Assembly (NCBI RefSeq): GCF_003612125.1 | Contig: NZ_RAWI01000057.1 | Span: 1 to 33,588 of the forward strand | DNA from: Corallococcus praedator | GTDB lineage: Bacteria; Myxococcota; Myxococcia; Myxococcales; Myxococcaceae | Length of the DNA stretch: 33,588 nucleotides | Direction of reading: 5' to 3' | Shown here: positions 7,732-17,390 of the stretch, one piece after another | Layout of the letters: every line of letters starts with the position of its first letter | Position numbering within the stretch: position 1 is the stretch's first letter | Translations under genes and position numbers: made by a program | Notes under the pieces: model-generated | The model's input: only the letters and a program-made list of their open reading frames with translations | Told to the model about the DNA's origin: nothing | Databases searched by the model: none

Positions 7732-7868
7732 GGCGGACCGGCCGGGGAGAAAGGGTCTATTTCCATTTAGACCTGGAATTCTCCGGCAGACCAGTACAAA
7801 CCGACCAGAATGTATCTTTTTTTGAGATTACGAAAATGTGCCGCGGTGCGGTGGAGAGGGTCCCGGGC
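7732..7868 (-). promoter_or_regulatory. AT-rich promoter region of the HEAT operon with a palindrome
   Basis: A conspicuously AT-rich island in a 70% GC background (a TTTTTTT run near 7818-7824) immediately upstream of the operon starting at 7731. It contains a perfect inverted repeat, GGTCTA (7754-7759) N8 TAGACC (7768-7773), 23-42 nt before the start codon, where an operator or leader hairpin would lie. TACATT on the minus strand (around 7811-7816) could serve as a -10, but no good -35 is evident. The same segment must hold the 3' end of the DUF2378 transcript. Confidence 0.55.
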
Positions 7869-8414
7869 TCAGGGGTCCCAGCGCACGCGGTAGGAGCAGG
7901 CGTGACCGTCGAAGTCGAAGGGTTCGACGCGCGGGTGTTTCGCGCCGGCGCGGGTGAGGCCCGCTTCGATGATGCCCATCAGGTAGCCCGGGTTGCCGTT
8001 GCACTCGCTGACCTTGATGGTGTGGTTCGCGCGGCCGTGGGTGATGAGCTCGGTCTTCAGGTAGTTGTTCACGGTGGCGAAGCTCTCCTGCATGCGGGAG
8101 AGGACGCGGTCGGGACCGAAGATGGGCCACAGGGACACGAGCGCCTTGCCCAGCAGGGTGTGCTCCATGCCGGTGATGATGCCCACGCCGAGCTGCCGGT
8201 AGCCCTCCTGCGCGTCCACGTCCGGGTAGAGGTAGCGCGCGGTGATGCCCAGCGCTTCCGCGAAGACGCGGCGGGGCGTGTGGTGCGGAATCTTCACGTC
8301 CAGGTCCAGGCCGATGGCGCGCAGCTGATCCTTGAGCTCCGGCGTGAGGCGCTTGCCCACGGAGCGCAGGAAGAGCCCCTCGATGGCATGGCGGTAGACG
8401 ATCTCTTCGCTCAA
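7869..8414 (-). CDS. DUF2378 (TIGR02265) family protein, Myxococcales-specific
   Basis: 181 aa from a TTG at 8414, preferred because GGAAGG lies 8 nt upstream and the product then begins SEEIVYRHAIEGLFLRSVGK, typical of this family. In-frame ATG (8459) and GTG (8483) starts would add 15 or 23 residues but lack well-spaced ribosome-binding sites. Family features are the N-terminal VEGLF-like block, LTPELKDQLRAIGLDLD, the FAEALGITARYLYP segment, then RQLGVGIITG and the Cys/Gly-rich NGNPGYLMGIIEAGL near the C-terminus. The fold has been likened to small heme- or ligand-binding helical domains, but no function is established. It is transcribed alone, divergently from the chitinase gene. Confidence 0.8.
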   Translation of the reverse strand: MSEEIVYRHAIEGLFLRSVGKRLTPELKDQLRAIGLDLDVKIPHHTPRRVFAEALGITARYLYPDVDAQEGYRQLGVGIITGMEHTLLGKALVSLWPIFGPDRVLSRMQESFATVNNYLKTELITHGRANHTIKVSECNGNPGYLMGIIEAGLTRAGAKHPRVEPFDFDGHACSYRVRWDP

Positions 8415-8544
8415 CGCGGCACCCTTCCCACGCTTCCGTTGCTGGAAGTCCACGAGCATCCCTGGATTGGCCCTGCAATGCACTCGCGCGCGCGGTGCGT
8501 GCTGTCTTTGGAGCGGCGCCTGACGGAATTCGTCCAGGGTGTTT

Positions 8545-8562
8545 GACCCGTTTTACCGGGTC
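8545..8562. promoter_or_regulatory. Palindrome in the DUF2378/chitinase divergent promoter region
   Basis: GACCCG (8545-8550), TTTTAC, CGGGTC (8557-8562): perfect 6-bp arms 45-62 nt upstream of the chitinase start, in the region between two divergent genes. It could be an operator controlling one or both. It is short enough to be chance in GC-rich DNA. Confidence 0.35.
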
Positions 8563-8606
8563 TCGTCCTCCCTCCCTGCGCACCCCCTCCTGGGAGGCTT
8601 CACCCC

Positions 8607-10433
8607 ATGCATCCCCATTCCCCCTCGCGCGCGGCCCGTTCCGCGCGGATGGCCACCGCCGCGCTGCTCCTGATGCTGTTCCCCGCCCTGGCCGCCGCGG
8701 CGGACCGGGGGGCCTGGGCTCCGGGCGTCTCGTACGTCGTAGGCGACATCGCGTCCTATGGCGGCAAGGGCTACGACTGCCGGCAGTCCCACACGTCCCT
8801 GGTGGGCTGGGAGCCGCCCAACGTGCTCGCCCTGTGGCTGGAGCGCACCGGCACTCCACCCGCGGACACGCAGGCCCCCACCGCGCCCACGGGCCTGGGC
8901 TCTCCCTCCAAGACGTTCGACAGCGTGTCGCTGACGTGGGGCGCTTCGTCCGACAACGTGGGCGTCACCGGCTACGAAGTCTTCGTCAACGGCGGCGCCA
9001 CCGCCTCGGCCACCAGCGCTTCCGCGAGCGCCACCGTGTCGGGCCTGGCGGCGAACACCACGTACACCTTCACCGTGAAGGCGCGCGACGCGGCGGGCAA
9101 CCGTTCTGCGGCGAGCGCGGCGTTCAGCACCACCACGCCCACGCGGCCCCTGCCCGACACCCAGGCGCCCACCGCGCCCGGCTCCCTGCGCTCCACCGGC
9201 GTGACGTCCAGCAGCGTCGCCCTGGCGTTCAACGCGTCGTCCGACAACGTGGCCGTCACCGGCTATGAAATCTTCGTCAATGGCGCCACGACGCCCGCGA
9301 CCACCAGCACCACGCTCGGCGCCACCGTGACGGGCCTCGCGGCCAACACCACCTACACGTTCACGGCGAAGGCGCGCGACGCGGCCGGCAATCGCTCCTC
9401 CGCCAGCAACAGCATCGCCGCCACGACGAACAACACCGCGCCCGTGGGCAGCAAGGTGCTGGTCGGCTACTGGCACAACTTCGACAACGGCTCCACCAAC
9501 ATCCGGCTGCGCGACATCTCCTCCAAGTTCAATGTCATCCAGGTCGCCTTCGCGGAGCCGGTGACGGGCGCGGGCTCCGGCACCATGGGCTTCACGCCGT
9601 ACAACGCCACGGTCGCGGAGTTCAAGTCAGACATCGCCGCCCTCAAGGCGCAGGGCCGCAAGGTGCTCATCTCCCTGGGGGGCGCGAACGGCACCATCCA
9701 CCTGGACGACGCGGCGGCGAAGCAGAACTTCGTCACCAGCATGCAGGGGCTCATCAACACGTATGGCTTTGACGGCCTGGACCTGGACCTGGAGGGCGCG
9801 TCCCTGGCGCTCAACGGCGGGGACACCGACTTCCGCAACCCCACCACGCCCCGCATCCAGAACCTCATCGCCGGCACCCGGCAACTGCTCAACGACAACG
9901 GCGCGGGCTTCCTGCTCACCATGGCGCCGGAGACCGCCTACGTGCAGGGCGGCTACGCGGCCTACGGCGGCCCGTGGGGCGCCTACCTGCCCGTCATCCA
10001 CGCGCTGCGCGACCGGCTGACGTACCTGCACGTGCAGCACTACAACACCGGCACGGTGACGGCGCTGGACGGCCGCGCCTACGCGCAGGGCACGCCGGAC
10101 TTCCACGTGGCCATGGCGGAGATGCTGCTCCAGGGCTTCCTCGTCGGTGGCAACGCGAGCGCTGTCTTCCCGGCGCTCCAGCCCTCGCAGGTCGTCATCG
10201 GCCTGCCGTCCTCACCGCAGGCCGCGGGCGGTGGCTACACGACGACCGCCAACGTGCAGAAGGCGTTGGACTACCTGATGAAGGGCCAGTCCTTCGGCGG
10301 CACCTACGTGCTGCGCCAGGCGGGCGGCTACCCGGGCTTCAAGGGGCTGATGACCTGGTCCATCAACTGGGACAAGTTCACCCACTTCGAGTTCTCCAAC
10401 AGCCACCGCGCCTACCTGGACACGTATCAGTAG
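8607..10433 (+). CDS. Secreted modular chitinase: CBM5/12, two FnIII, GH18
   Basis: 608 aa, ATG at 8607 with GGGAGG 9 nt upstream. Signal peptide to about residue 31 (LFPALAAA). Residues about 36-80 form a CBM5/12 chitin-binding module (AWAPGVSYVVGDIASYGGK, then aromatic Trp at W73 and W83). Two FnIII domains follow (about 88-178 and 187-276), each behind a DTQAPTAP linker and similar enough to be a duplication. Residues about 283-605 are a GH18 barrel: VLVGYWHNF on strand 1, the SLGGANG motif, and the catalytic FDGLDLDLE with proton donor E396 and D392/D394. It hydrolyses beta-1,4-linked GlcNAc outside the cell, probably for feeding on fungi or chitinous debris. Its architecture resembles bacterial exochitinases of the ChiD/ChiC type. 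It ends at a strong hairpin. Confidence 0.95.
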   Translation: MHPHSPSRAARSARMATAALLLMLFPALAAAADRGAWAPGVSYVVGDIASYGGKGYDCRQSHTSLVGWEPPNVLALWLERTGTPPADTQAPTAPTGLGSPSKTFDSVSLTWGASSDNVGVTGYEVFVNGGATASATSASASATVSGLAANTTYTFTVKARDAAGNRSAASAAFSTTTPTRPLPDTQAPTAPGSLRSTGVTSSSVALAFNASSDNVAVTGYEIFVNGATTPATTSTTLGATVTGLAANTTYTFTAKARDAAGNRSSASNSIAATTNNTAPVGSKVLVGYWHNFDNGSTNIRLRDISSKFNVIQVAFAEPVTGAGSGTMGFTPYNATVAEFKSDIAALKAQGRKVLISLGGANGTIHLDDAAAKQNFVTSMQGLINTYGFDGLDLDLEGASLALNGGDTDFRNPTTPRIQNLIAGTRQLLNDNGAGFLLTMAPETAYVQGGYAAYGGPWGAYLPVIHALRDRLTYLHVQHYNTGTVTALDGRAYAQGTPDFHVAMAEMLLQGFLVGGNASAVFPALQPSQVVIGLPSSPQAAGGGYTTTANVQKALDYLMKGQSFGGTYVLRQAGGYPGFKGLMTWSINWDKFTHFEFSNSHRAYLDTYQ

Positions 10434-10445
10434 GCCGTGATGCAG

Positions 10446-10476
10446 CCCGCCCACCGGGTGCATGCCGGTGGGCGGG
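10446..10476. terminator. Strong bidirectional terminator hairpin
   Basis: CCCGCCCACCGG (10446-10457), loop GTGCATG, CCGGTGGGCGGG (10465-10476): a perfect 12-bp stem between the stop codons of the convergent chitinase and ELWxxDGT genes. It is the strongest hairpin I found in the window, and it lacks a U-tract. Confidence 0.8.
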
Positions 10477-10502
10477 AGGCACGACGTCGGAGGCGCCCGG
10501 CG

Positions 10503-12011
10503 TCACTCCTGCTGCACGGCCGGCCCCGGTGGGCAGGTGAAGGTGGCCGGAACGGACCACAGCTGGCGCAGCCCGGTGTCATCAACGGCGGTGAAGAAGA
10601 TGCGATTGCCCACGCGGGTAAACGAATCCGGCACGTAGACGCTCGCCAGTCTTCCGGTCGTCGCCACGCTGCCCCGCGTGAAATAGGGGAGGATGGACCC
10701 GGACCCCGCCGCGTTCGCGCCGAACAGGACCTGACCCGTGCCGGTGGCGAACACGGGCGACCAGTACTCGTCTCCCAGCGAGAGCGTGTCGTAGAGCTTG
10801 CGCGTCCCCGCGGCGGTTCCATTTGTCGCCCACAGCGACACGTTCACGGGCGAGGGGCCGGCGCTGCCGATGGCCATGGAGAAGTAGAGGTCACCTCCAG
10901 AGACGGTCGTGTTCTGCACGTAGGGGTACGCGTCCTCACCGGCGCCGTAGGGGTTGGGCAGGGTGGTGATGCCCGTCTTGCCCCCGCCGTTCAACGAGAG
11001 GCGGTCGATGCGCAGCCGCTTCGTCGTCGGATTGTCCAGGGAGTGCAGGTAGACAGACGAACCCAGCGTCCCGATGAGGCCCACGTACCTGCCGAACGAG
11101 TCCAGACGGAAGGTCCCCGTCTCGGTGCCATTCGTCCTCCACACCTCGTAGTTGGGGCCGTCCCGCAGGATGAACACCCCGGGGTCTCCCGTGCGGTTCA
11201 CCTGCGCGATGTCGACGGGGCCCGAATCCAGTCTCTTGATGGCTGTGGTCCCGGCCAGCGTGCCATCGGTGCGCCACAGGGTGGTGCCCGTGCTCTGGCC
11301 GAAGGAGAAGAGCAACGCATTGCCCACCTTCAAGGTGTCGTAGTCGAGTCCGGAGAACGCGCTGAAGTTGCGCACCCGCAGCGTGCCGGCCGCCGTCCCG
11401 TCCGAGCGCCACAACTCCGGCAGCGCCTCTCCTCCCGGCACCGGCACGTAGCGGAAGAAGACCAGCCGGCCATTGATGTCGGTGGGACTGTATATCCAGG
11501 AGCGCTCGGGCCCCGGCGTGATGTCCTCGACCAGCCGGGTCCCGGCCTCCGTCCCATCGCTGACCCAGAGCTCGTTCCCGGTGGCCGTGCTGGAAATCTG
11601 GAAGAAGAGCCGGTTGCCCACCGCGACCAGGTCCGTCGGTTGGGAAAAGCCTTCGGGGACCGACGGAAACACCTTCACCGGGGAGGTGCCCGCCTCCGTA
11701 CCATCGCTGCGCCACAAGATGGCGTCGCTGCCAAAGGTGGAGGTGACGAAGTAGAGCGTCCCCTGGACGTTGGTGAGCTCTCCCATGAAGCCCCCCAGGC
11801 CCGGGGTCATGATGTCCCTCACCCGAGACGCCACCCCTTCGGGGCACGCCTGCGCGGTCACCTGGCGGGAGTCTTCCTTCACGGTGGTCGCGGGTGCGGC
11901 CTCCGCCAACGGAAGCACGAACTCCCCTGACACTTCTTCACCCGGCGAACCGCCACACCCCATCCCCGCCAATCCCAACCACAGCAGGGAACCCCAATTC
12001 ATTACACGCAT
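10503..12011 (-). CDS. ELWxxDGTxxGT repeat lipoprotein, copy 1
   Basis: 502 aa, ATG at 12011 behind GGAAGGAGAGGAC. A hydrophobic signal (LLWLGLAGMGC) suggests lipidation at Cys19, though the lipobox (GMGC) is imperfect. Six ELWxxDGTxxGT repeats occur (ILWRSDGTEAGT, ELWVSDGTEAGT, ELWRSDGTAAGT, TLWRTDGTLAGT, EVWRTNGTETGT, SLWATNGTAAGT), each about 50-60 residues apart with beta-strand sequence between them, consistent with a beta-propeller. The C-terminus reads TGLRQLWSVPATFTCPPG. Such proteins are abundant and poorly understood in myxobacteria; surface or ligand binding is plausible. A clear paralogue ends at 28272, and the two share even their 5' leader. This copy has about 30 extra residues after the signal sequence. 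Confidence 0.9.
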   Translation of the reverse strand: MRVMNWGSLLWLGLAGMGCGGSPGEEVSGEFVLPLAEAAPATTVKEDSRQVTAQACPEGVASRVRDIMTPGLGGFMGELTNVQGTLYFVTSTFGSDAILWRSDGTEAGTSPVKVFPSVPEGFSQPTDLVAVGNRLFFQISSTATGNELWVSDGTEAGTRLVEDITPGPERSWIYSPTDINGRLVFFRYVPVPGGEALPELWRSDGTAAGTLRVRNFSAFSGLDYDTLKVGNALLFSFGQSTGTTLWRTDGTLAGTTAIKRLDSGPVDIAQVNRTGDPGVFILRDGPNYEVWRTNGTETGTFRLDSFGRYVGLIGTLGSSVYLHSLDNPTTKRLRIDRLSLNGGGKTGITTLPNPYGAGEDAYPYVQNTTVSGGDLYFSMAIGSAGPSPVNVSLWATNGTAAGTRKLYDTLSLGDEYWSPVFATGTGQVLFGANAAGSGSILPYFTRGSVATTGRLASVYVPDSFTRVGNRIFFTAVDDTGLRQLWSVPATFTCPPGPAVQQE

Positions 12012-12099
12012 GTCCTCTCCTTCCGGCCCGATGCGGCCAGAGGGTGGGGTGCAAGGCCTTGCTGTCCAAGGGGGACCCGGAGGAGGTGGGAGTGTTTTC
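12012..12099 (-). promoter_or_regulatory. 5' leader of ELWxxDGT copy 1, homologous to that of copy 2
   Basis: The 88 nt upstream of the start codon align, nearly without gaps, with the 87 nt upstream of the paralogue at 29682-29768: CCGGAAGGAGA next to the start, TGCA in the middle, and an ACACTC block at the far end. The duplication therefore included the leader and perhaps the promoter. The remaining bases to the next gene's stop (12144) contain a T-rich stretch and nothing else recognisable. Confidence 0.6.
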
Positions 12100-12143
12100 A
12101 GCTCTTTCCTGGTTTTTTCCTCCGGGAGCGGACGGCGCGCCCG

Positions 12144-13280
<1,137 letters not shown>

Positions 13281-13411
13281 CCATCCTCCGGGAGGACGGC
13301 AGTCTAGGGCGGCGCCGCGCCCGAGACGAGCGGGCGTGTCCCGGGCGCCTTCACCGTGGCGAGGGCCCTCCCGCCTGAGCTGCTTCGGGTGAGGCCCTGG
13401 CCCTCAACACA

Positions 13412-13843
13412 TCACTGCATCGACAGCGCCCAGGTGTAGTTGCCGCTCGACCCGAGGCCGGTCAGGGTCGCCTTGCAGGTCGCGAACGTGCTGCCATTGG
13501 AGGTGGCCGTGCCGTTCGGCGTCCAGGACGCGGGGGTGCCCAGGAACGGGTCCGGCGGGGTGTAGATGGAGCTCAGGTTGAAGGTGCAGGTCTTGGTCCC
13601 GCTCGCGTATCGAAATGCGACGGCCGTCGACGTGCCGCAGTCGAGCTGGTGCGAGACCGAGGTCGAGTTGGCCGCGACCGTGCCGAGGCTCGGGATGATC
13701 GTCGTGCACGTGTTCGTGAACGTATTGATGATGCTGCTGGTGGTGATCTTGTTCTGGATGGTGAAGGTGATGGTCGCCGCCTGCGCGGAACCCATGCCCA
13801 GGACAGCCACCGAAAGCGAGGCAAACAGCGTGGAGCTCTTCAT
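13412..13843 (-). CDS. Small secreted Cys-containing protein of unknown function
   Basis: 143 aa, ATG at 13843 with GAGGGGG 6 nt upstream; a TTG two codons earlier is less likely. The Sec signal peptide (KSSTLFASLSVAVLGMGSAQA) is cut after residue 22 or so. The mature protein is Thr/Ser/Asn-rich and predicted all-beta (ITFTIQNKITTSSIINTF), with four Cys (NTCTT, LDCGT, KTCTF, ATCKA) that could form two disulfides. It looks like a small extracellular beta-sandwich protein; I recognise no named family. It sits behind its own candidate promoter and 5' stem-loop. Confidence 0.8.
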   Translation of the reverse strand: MKSSTLFASLSVAVLGMGSAQAATITFTIQNKITTSSIINTFTNTCTTIIPSLGTVAANSTSVSHQLDCGTSTAVAFRYASGTKTCTFNLSSIYTPPDPFLGTPASWTPNGTATSNGSTFATCKATLTGLGSSGNYTWALSMQ

Positions 13844-13861
13844 GAACAACCCCCTCTAGAG

Positions 13862-13917
13862 ACGGGAAACAATTTTTCCCGTAGAGGGAACTAAACGACT
13901 CTCTCCTGTTTTGTCCA
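13862..13917 (-). promoter_or_regulatory. Candidate sigma70-type promoter and 5' stem-loop of the small secreted protein gene
   Basis: On the minus strand TGGACA (13917-13912) is separated by 16 nt from TTTAGT (13895-13890), a fair -35/-10 pair. Transcription would start near 13883, directly before a perfect 8-bp hairpin: ACGGGAAA, AATTG loop, TTTCCCGT (13882-13862). The hairpin could protect the mRNA 5' end. It could instead terminate the upstream operon ending at 13929. The segment is AT-rich against its surroundings. Confidence 0.5.
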
Positions 13918-13928
13918 GAAGTCGATGT

Positions 13929-16900
13929 TCAAGGCCCGGGGGCTCCTTGTGGGGCAAGCAGTGGGGCGTGCTCCGTTGTTCCGAGCGCGAAGTAAACGTC
14001 GAACCATTCCAGATAGGGGCGCCAGACGGGGTCGCGCTGCTGGAGGAGGGTGCGGCGCGCCTGACCCAGGCGCTGGGGCACGTCGAAGGGCATCCGCGTG
14101 TTCCCCTGCGCATGCAGTTGTGCCGCGAACCAGAGCACATCCAACTGACCGGCATCGACGGGCGCGTGGGTGCGCTCCACCAGGGCGTCGGCATGCTCCA
14201 GCGCCTTGCCCAGCCAGCGGGCCGCGAGCGATGGGTCCTGCCGGTCCACGGCGTTCTCCGCCAGCCGCAGCTCCGCCAGCGTCACCGCGCGGATGTCTTC
14301 GTCGCGGTCCGTTTCGTCGAACTGCTCCAGGAACAGCGCGCGCCGCTGTTCGAGCGCGCGGGCCGCGTCATCCCGGTGCCCGAGCCGGGTCGCCGCGTTG
14401 GCGCGCAGGCCCGCGGCGATGATGCGGTAGGCGCGCTGGGCCTGCCGGGGCGTGGTCCGCGCCTGACCCAGCGTGGCCTGCACGGCGGGGAGCGCCAGGT
14501 CCCGCTCCACCTGATCCAGGTCGTCCAAGGCCTGCTGGGGTTGACCCGCGCCCAGCGCGGCGGCGCTGCGGGACAGGCGCACCACCAGCCGGTTGCGCAG
14601 CCCCTCCGCGTCGCGGGGACTGGCTTCCACGGCGGGCAGCTCGCGGCCATAGAGCTCCAGCGCCCGTTCGAACCGGCCCGCAGCGAGGTTGTAGAGCGCC
14701 GCGCGATCCAGGGCGAGCGTGGCGAACCGGGCCTGCTTTGGCGTGGCATCCACCATGGCCAGGGCCCGGTCCGCCGCCTGCGCGGCCTCCGCCTCCCGGC
14801 CGACGTGCAGGAGCGCCCGGGCGCGGGCCAGCGACACCGCGAGCCCCGCACCGTTCTCCACGTAGGGATACGCGTCCCGCTGGTCCAGGTAGCCCAGGGC
14901 GATGTGGTAGTTGCCCACCTGCGTGTGCAACGTCCCCAGCGCGCCGAGGATCATCGCCTTGTAGCGGATGTTGTTGCGCACCAGGTCCAGGGCGACCAGG
15001 TAGTGCCGGTTGGCGCGCTCGGCGGCGGCGGGGTCGCGGCCGCGCAGGAAGTCCTCGTGCTGGATGGCGCCATACAGGGCCCGCGCCGCGTACTGGTTCT
15101 TGAGCTCCGGCCAGGACGTGCGCAGCTCCTTCACGGCCGCCGCCACCGCCTGCGCGTGGGCACCGTCCTCCAGCTTGGGCAACTGGCGCGCCGTGAGATA
15201 GGCCTTCACGAAGTGCGTGAGCGGAACGCGCCACTTCGTGGACGTGGTGAAGACCTCCTTCTTCACCACCTCCGGGCTGATGCCGGCTCGCAGGCGCAGG
15301 CTCATGGATTCGACGGCGCTCTCCAGTGAGCCCGTTCGCTTCGTCACGAGATCAAAGTCGGCGCGGGCCTCGTCCGTGCGCTGACGGCCCAGCCGGCGGT
15401 AGGCGCGGCCCATCATCGCGCGGCGGAACAGGCGCTCGGCCCGGCGGCCCTCCTGGGTGCCGGACGGCGCGTCCTCGACGTAGGCCGTGGCCAGGGCCTC
15501 CAGCACCCCGTCCGCGCCGAGCCCCGCCGCGCGTTCGACGGCGTCCTGCACCAGCGCGCGGCGGCGGAGCGGGTCCTGCTGCTGATGGTAGAACGCCAGC
15601 AGCGCATCCCGGACGGGGCGGGGCGGACGCTCTTCGTGCAACGCATTGACGTGCCGGCCCAGCTCCAGCGCAAAGGCATACGCGGAGCCGGCGGGTGCCG
15701 TCTCCAATGCCTGGGCCATCGCGGCATCCGCTTCCGCGTAGGGGCGTCCCCGGTACATGGCGCGGACGGCGGCGCGGGCGAAGTCGAGCTGGTCGTCCTC
15801 TTTGAAGACCTTGTTCGTGGACAGCCGGCGGCCGGCGTCGAGCAGGGCCTCCCGGTCGTCGAGCGTCCGGTACAGCGCGTCCGCCCGCTCGAACCACGCC
15901 TCCAGCACCGCGCGCGGCGTGGTGTCCGTCACCTGCGCCGCCTCCAATTCCTGGCGCGCCCGGGTGAAGTCACCCGAAGCCTCCGCCAGCTCGCTGCGCA
16001 CCACGTGCTGGAAGACGGCGGAGGGCGGGCTGGGCGCATGCGCGGGGTCCAACGCGTCCAGGCGTTGCTGCTCGGCCTCGCTCAGCTCGTCCATCATGCG
16101 GCCGCGCTCGCGCTCCTTCTGGGCCCGCCGGTGTTCGATGAGGATCCGCAGCGGCTCCGACAGGCCCTGGGTGGCGGGGTCTTCCACCGATGACATGTGG
16201 CGGGCGTAGAAGGCCGCCGCGTCGAAGTCCTCGAACGCCAGGTGGAGCTGGCTCAGGCGCATCATCAGCAGCCGGCGCGGCTTGGGCCGTGCTTCGCGCA
16301 GCAGGCGCTGACGGTAGAGCAGGAGCTGGTCCGCGCGCCGGCCCACCATCCCCAGCTCTTCATTGAGGCGGGGCACGTCCCAGTCGCTGGGGACCAGTCC
16401 GTCCAGCGGCAGTTGATACACATCCAGCGACTGGTCGCGCGAACAGGTCGCGACGAGGGACGCGGCCGCGGGCGACGGGTACTCGCAGCTCCAGGCCTCG
16501 CTGGTGAGCTGGTCCGGGCTGGAGGCGGCGGCCCGCTCGGGCGCGTCCTCGCGTTCGGACTCGAAGGGCACGCGGAACAGCACCCCGCTGTCGCTGGCGT
16601 CAATCACCCCGTCCGCGTTGGAGTCGGTGAAGAACTGCACCACGTACAGCGAGCGCCCATCGCGTGCGAACACGGGCTGTCCGGTCTGCCCCGGAAGGTC
16701 GAGCGCCAGCGGGATGGGGACCGCTCCAGGGCGGTCCAGGCGCAGGGCCTCCAGGTGGGACGCGGCGCGCGCGGCGAAGCCCGGGCCCACCTGCTGCACG
16801 GAGCGCTCGATGGGGACGTACACCAGCCAGCGTCCATCGGGAGAGACGGTGGGGCTGGTCAGGTTGCGCTCGAGCAGCGGGCTCACGCTCCACTCGCGCT

Positions 16901-17390
16901 CCACCGCGACCCGCGACAGACGCAGGTCTCCCTGGATGGTCGCGCGGCTCACCAACGCGATGTGCGAGGCGTCGATCCACTCCGCCTGCAGCGCGCTGGT
17001 CTCCTCCTCCAGGCAGTGGCGCTCCTCGGCGGCCGGCAGGTCCCTCACGCACAATTGACCGCTGGCCTGGGTCCGGAACGAGATGTAGAGCAGGCGCTTG
17101 CCGTCGGGGCTGATGCGCGGCCACGTCACATCCGCGCCTTCGTCGAAGAGGCGGCGCTCGCGGCCCTGCTCCAGGTCCTGGACGTAGAGCTCGGTCGCGA
17201 TGTTGCGGTTGGACACGAAGAGCAGCGTGTTCCCGTCCGGCCCCAACTGCCCCAGGAACTGGTCCCCCACGCCCACGGTGAGCCGCGAGAGCGTGCGCAT
17301 GCCCCCGTCGAGTTCGTCATCCTGTGCGAGGGCCGTGCTCGCGAGGAGTACGGCCAGGGCCACGAACCACCGGCCGCCGGGTGTCAGCAC
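13929..17390 (-). CDS. Secreted PD40 beta-propeller plus TPR protein with EF-hand-like loop
   Basis: 1153 aa. The start is a GTG at 17390, inside the end of the preceding gene (7-nt overlap) and preceded by GGAGAG. Signal peptide to about residue 22 (LAVLLASTALA). Residues about 35-330 hold TolB/PD40 propeller blades (FLGQLGPDGNTLLFVSNR, PRISPDGKRLLYISFR, PTVSPDGRWLVYVP, PVFARDGRSLYVVQ). An EF-hand/dockerin-type loop, DSNADGVIDASD, lies at 256-267. From about residue 370 to the end the protein is helical with TPR-like pairs (ALGTLHTQVGNYHIALGYL, AALYNLAAGRFERALELYG). Propeller plus TPR points to a periplasmic scaffold. As third gene of the YdbH-like operon it may be an accessory part of that system. 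Confidence 0.85.
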   Translation of the reverse strand: MLTPGGRWFVALAVLLASTALAQDDELDGGMRTLSRLTVGVGDQFLGQLGPDGNTLLFVSNRNIATELYVQDLEQGRERRLFDEGADVTWPRISPDGKRLLYISFRTQASGQLCVRDLPAAEERHCLEEETSALQAEWIDASHIALVSRATIQGDLRLSRVAVEREWSVSPLLERNLTSPTVSPDGRWLVYVPIERSVQQVGPGFAARAASHLEALRLDRPGAVPIPLALDLPGQTGQPVFARDGRSLYVVQFFTDSNADGVIDASDSGVLFRVPFESEREDAPERAAASSPDQLTSEAWSCEYPSPAAASLVATCSRDQSLDVYQLPLDGLVPSDWDVPRLNEELGMVGRRADQLLLYRQRLLREARPKPRRLLMMRLSQLHLAFEDFDAAAFYARHMSSVEDPATQGLSEPLRILIEHRRAQKERERGRMMDELSEAEQQRLDALDPAHAPSPPSAVFQHVVRSELAEASGDFTRARQELEAAQVTDTTPRAVLEAWFERADALYRTLDDREALLDAGRRLSTNKVFKEDDQLDFARAAVRAMYRGRPYAEADAAMAQALETAPAGSAYAFALELGRHVNALHEERPPRPVRDALLAFYHQQQDPLRRRALVQDAVERAAGLGADGVLEALATAYVEDAPSGTQEGRRAERLFRRAMMGRAYRRLGRQRTDEARADFDLVTKRTGSLESAVESMSLRLRAGISPEVVKKEVFTTSTKWRVPLTHFVKAYLTARQLPKLEDGAHAQAVAAAVKELRTSWPELKNQYAARALYGAIQHEDFLRGRDPAAAERANRHYLVALDLVRNNIRYKAMILGALGTLHTQVGNYHIALGYLDQRDAYPYVENGAGLAVSLARARALLHVGREAEAAQAADRALAMVDATPKQARFATLALDRAALYNLAAGRFERALELYGRELPAVEASPRDAEGLRNRLVVRLSRSAAALGAGQPQQALDDLDQVERDLALPAVQATLGQARTTPRQAQRAYRIIAAGLRANAATRLGHRDDAARALEQRRALFLEQFDETDRDEDIRAVTLAELRLAENAVDRQDPSLAARWLGKALEHADALVERTHAPVDAGQLDVLWFAAQLHAQGNTRMPFDVPQRLGQARRTLLQQRDPVWRPYLEWFDVYFALGTTEHAPLLAPQGAPGP

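Noticed and set aside
10437-11930. Long plus-strand frame opposite ELWxxDGT copy 1
   Set aside because: Antisense shadow; the ELWxxDGT repeats and signal peptide lie on the minus strand.
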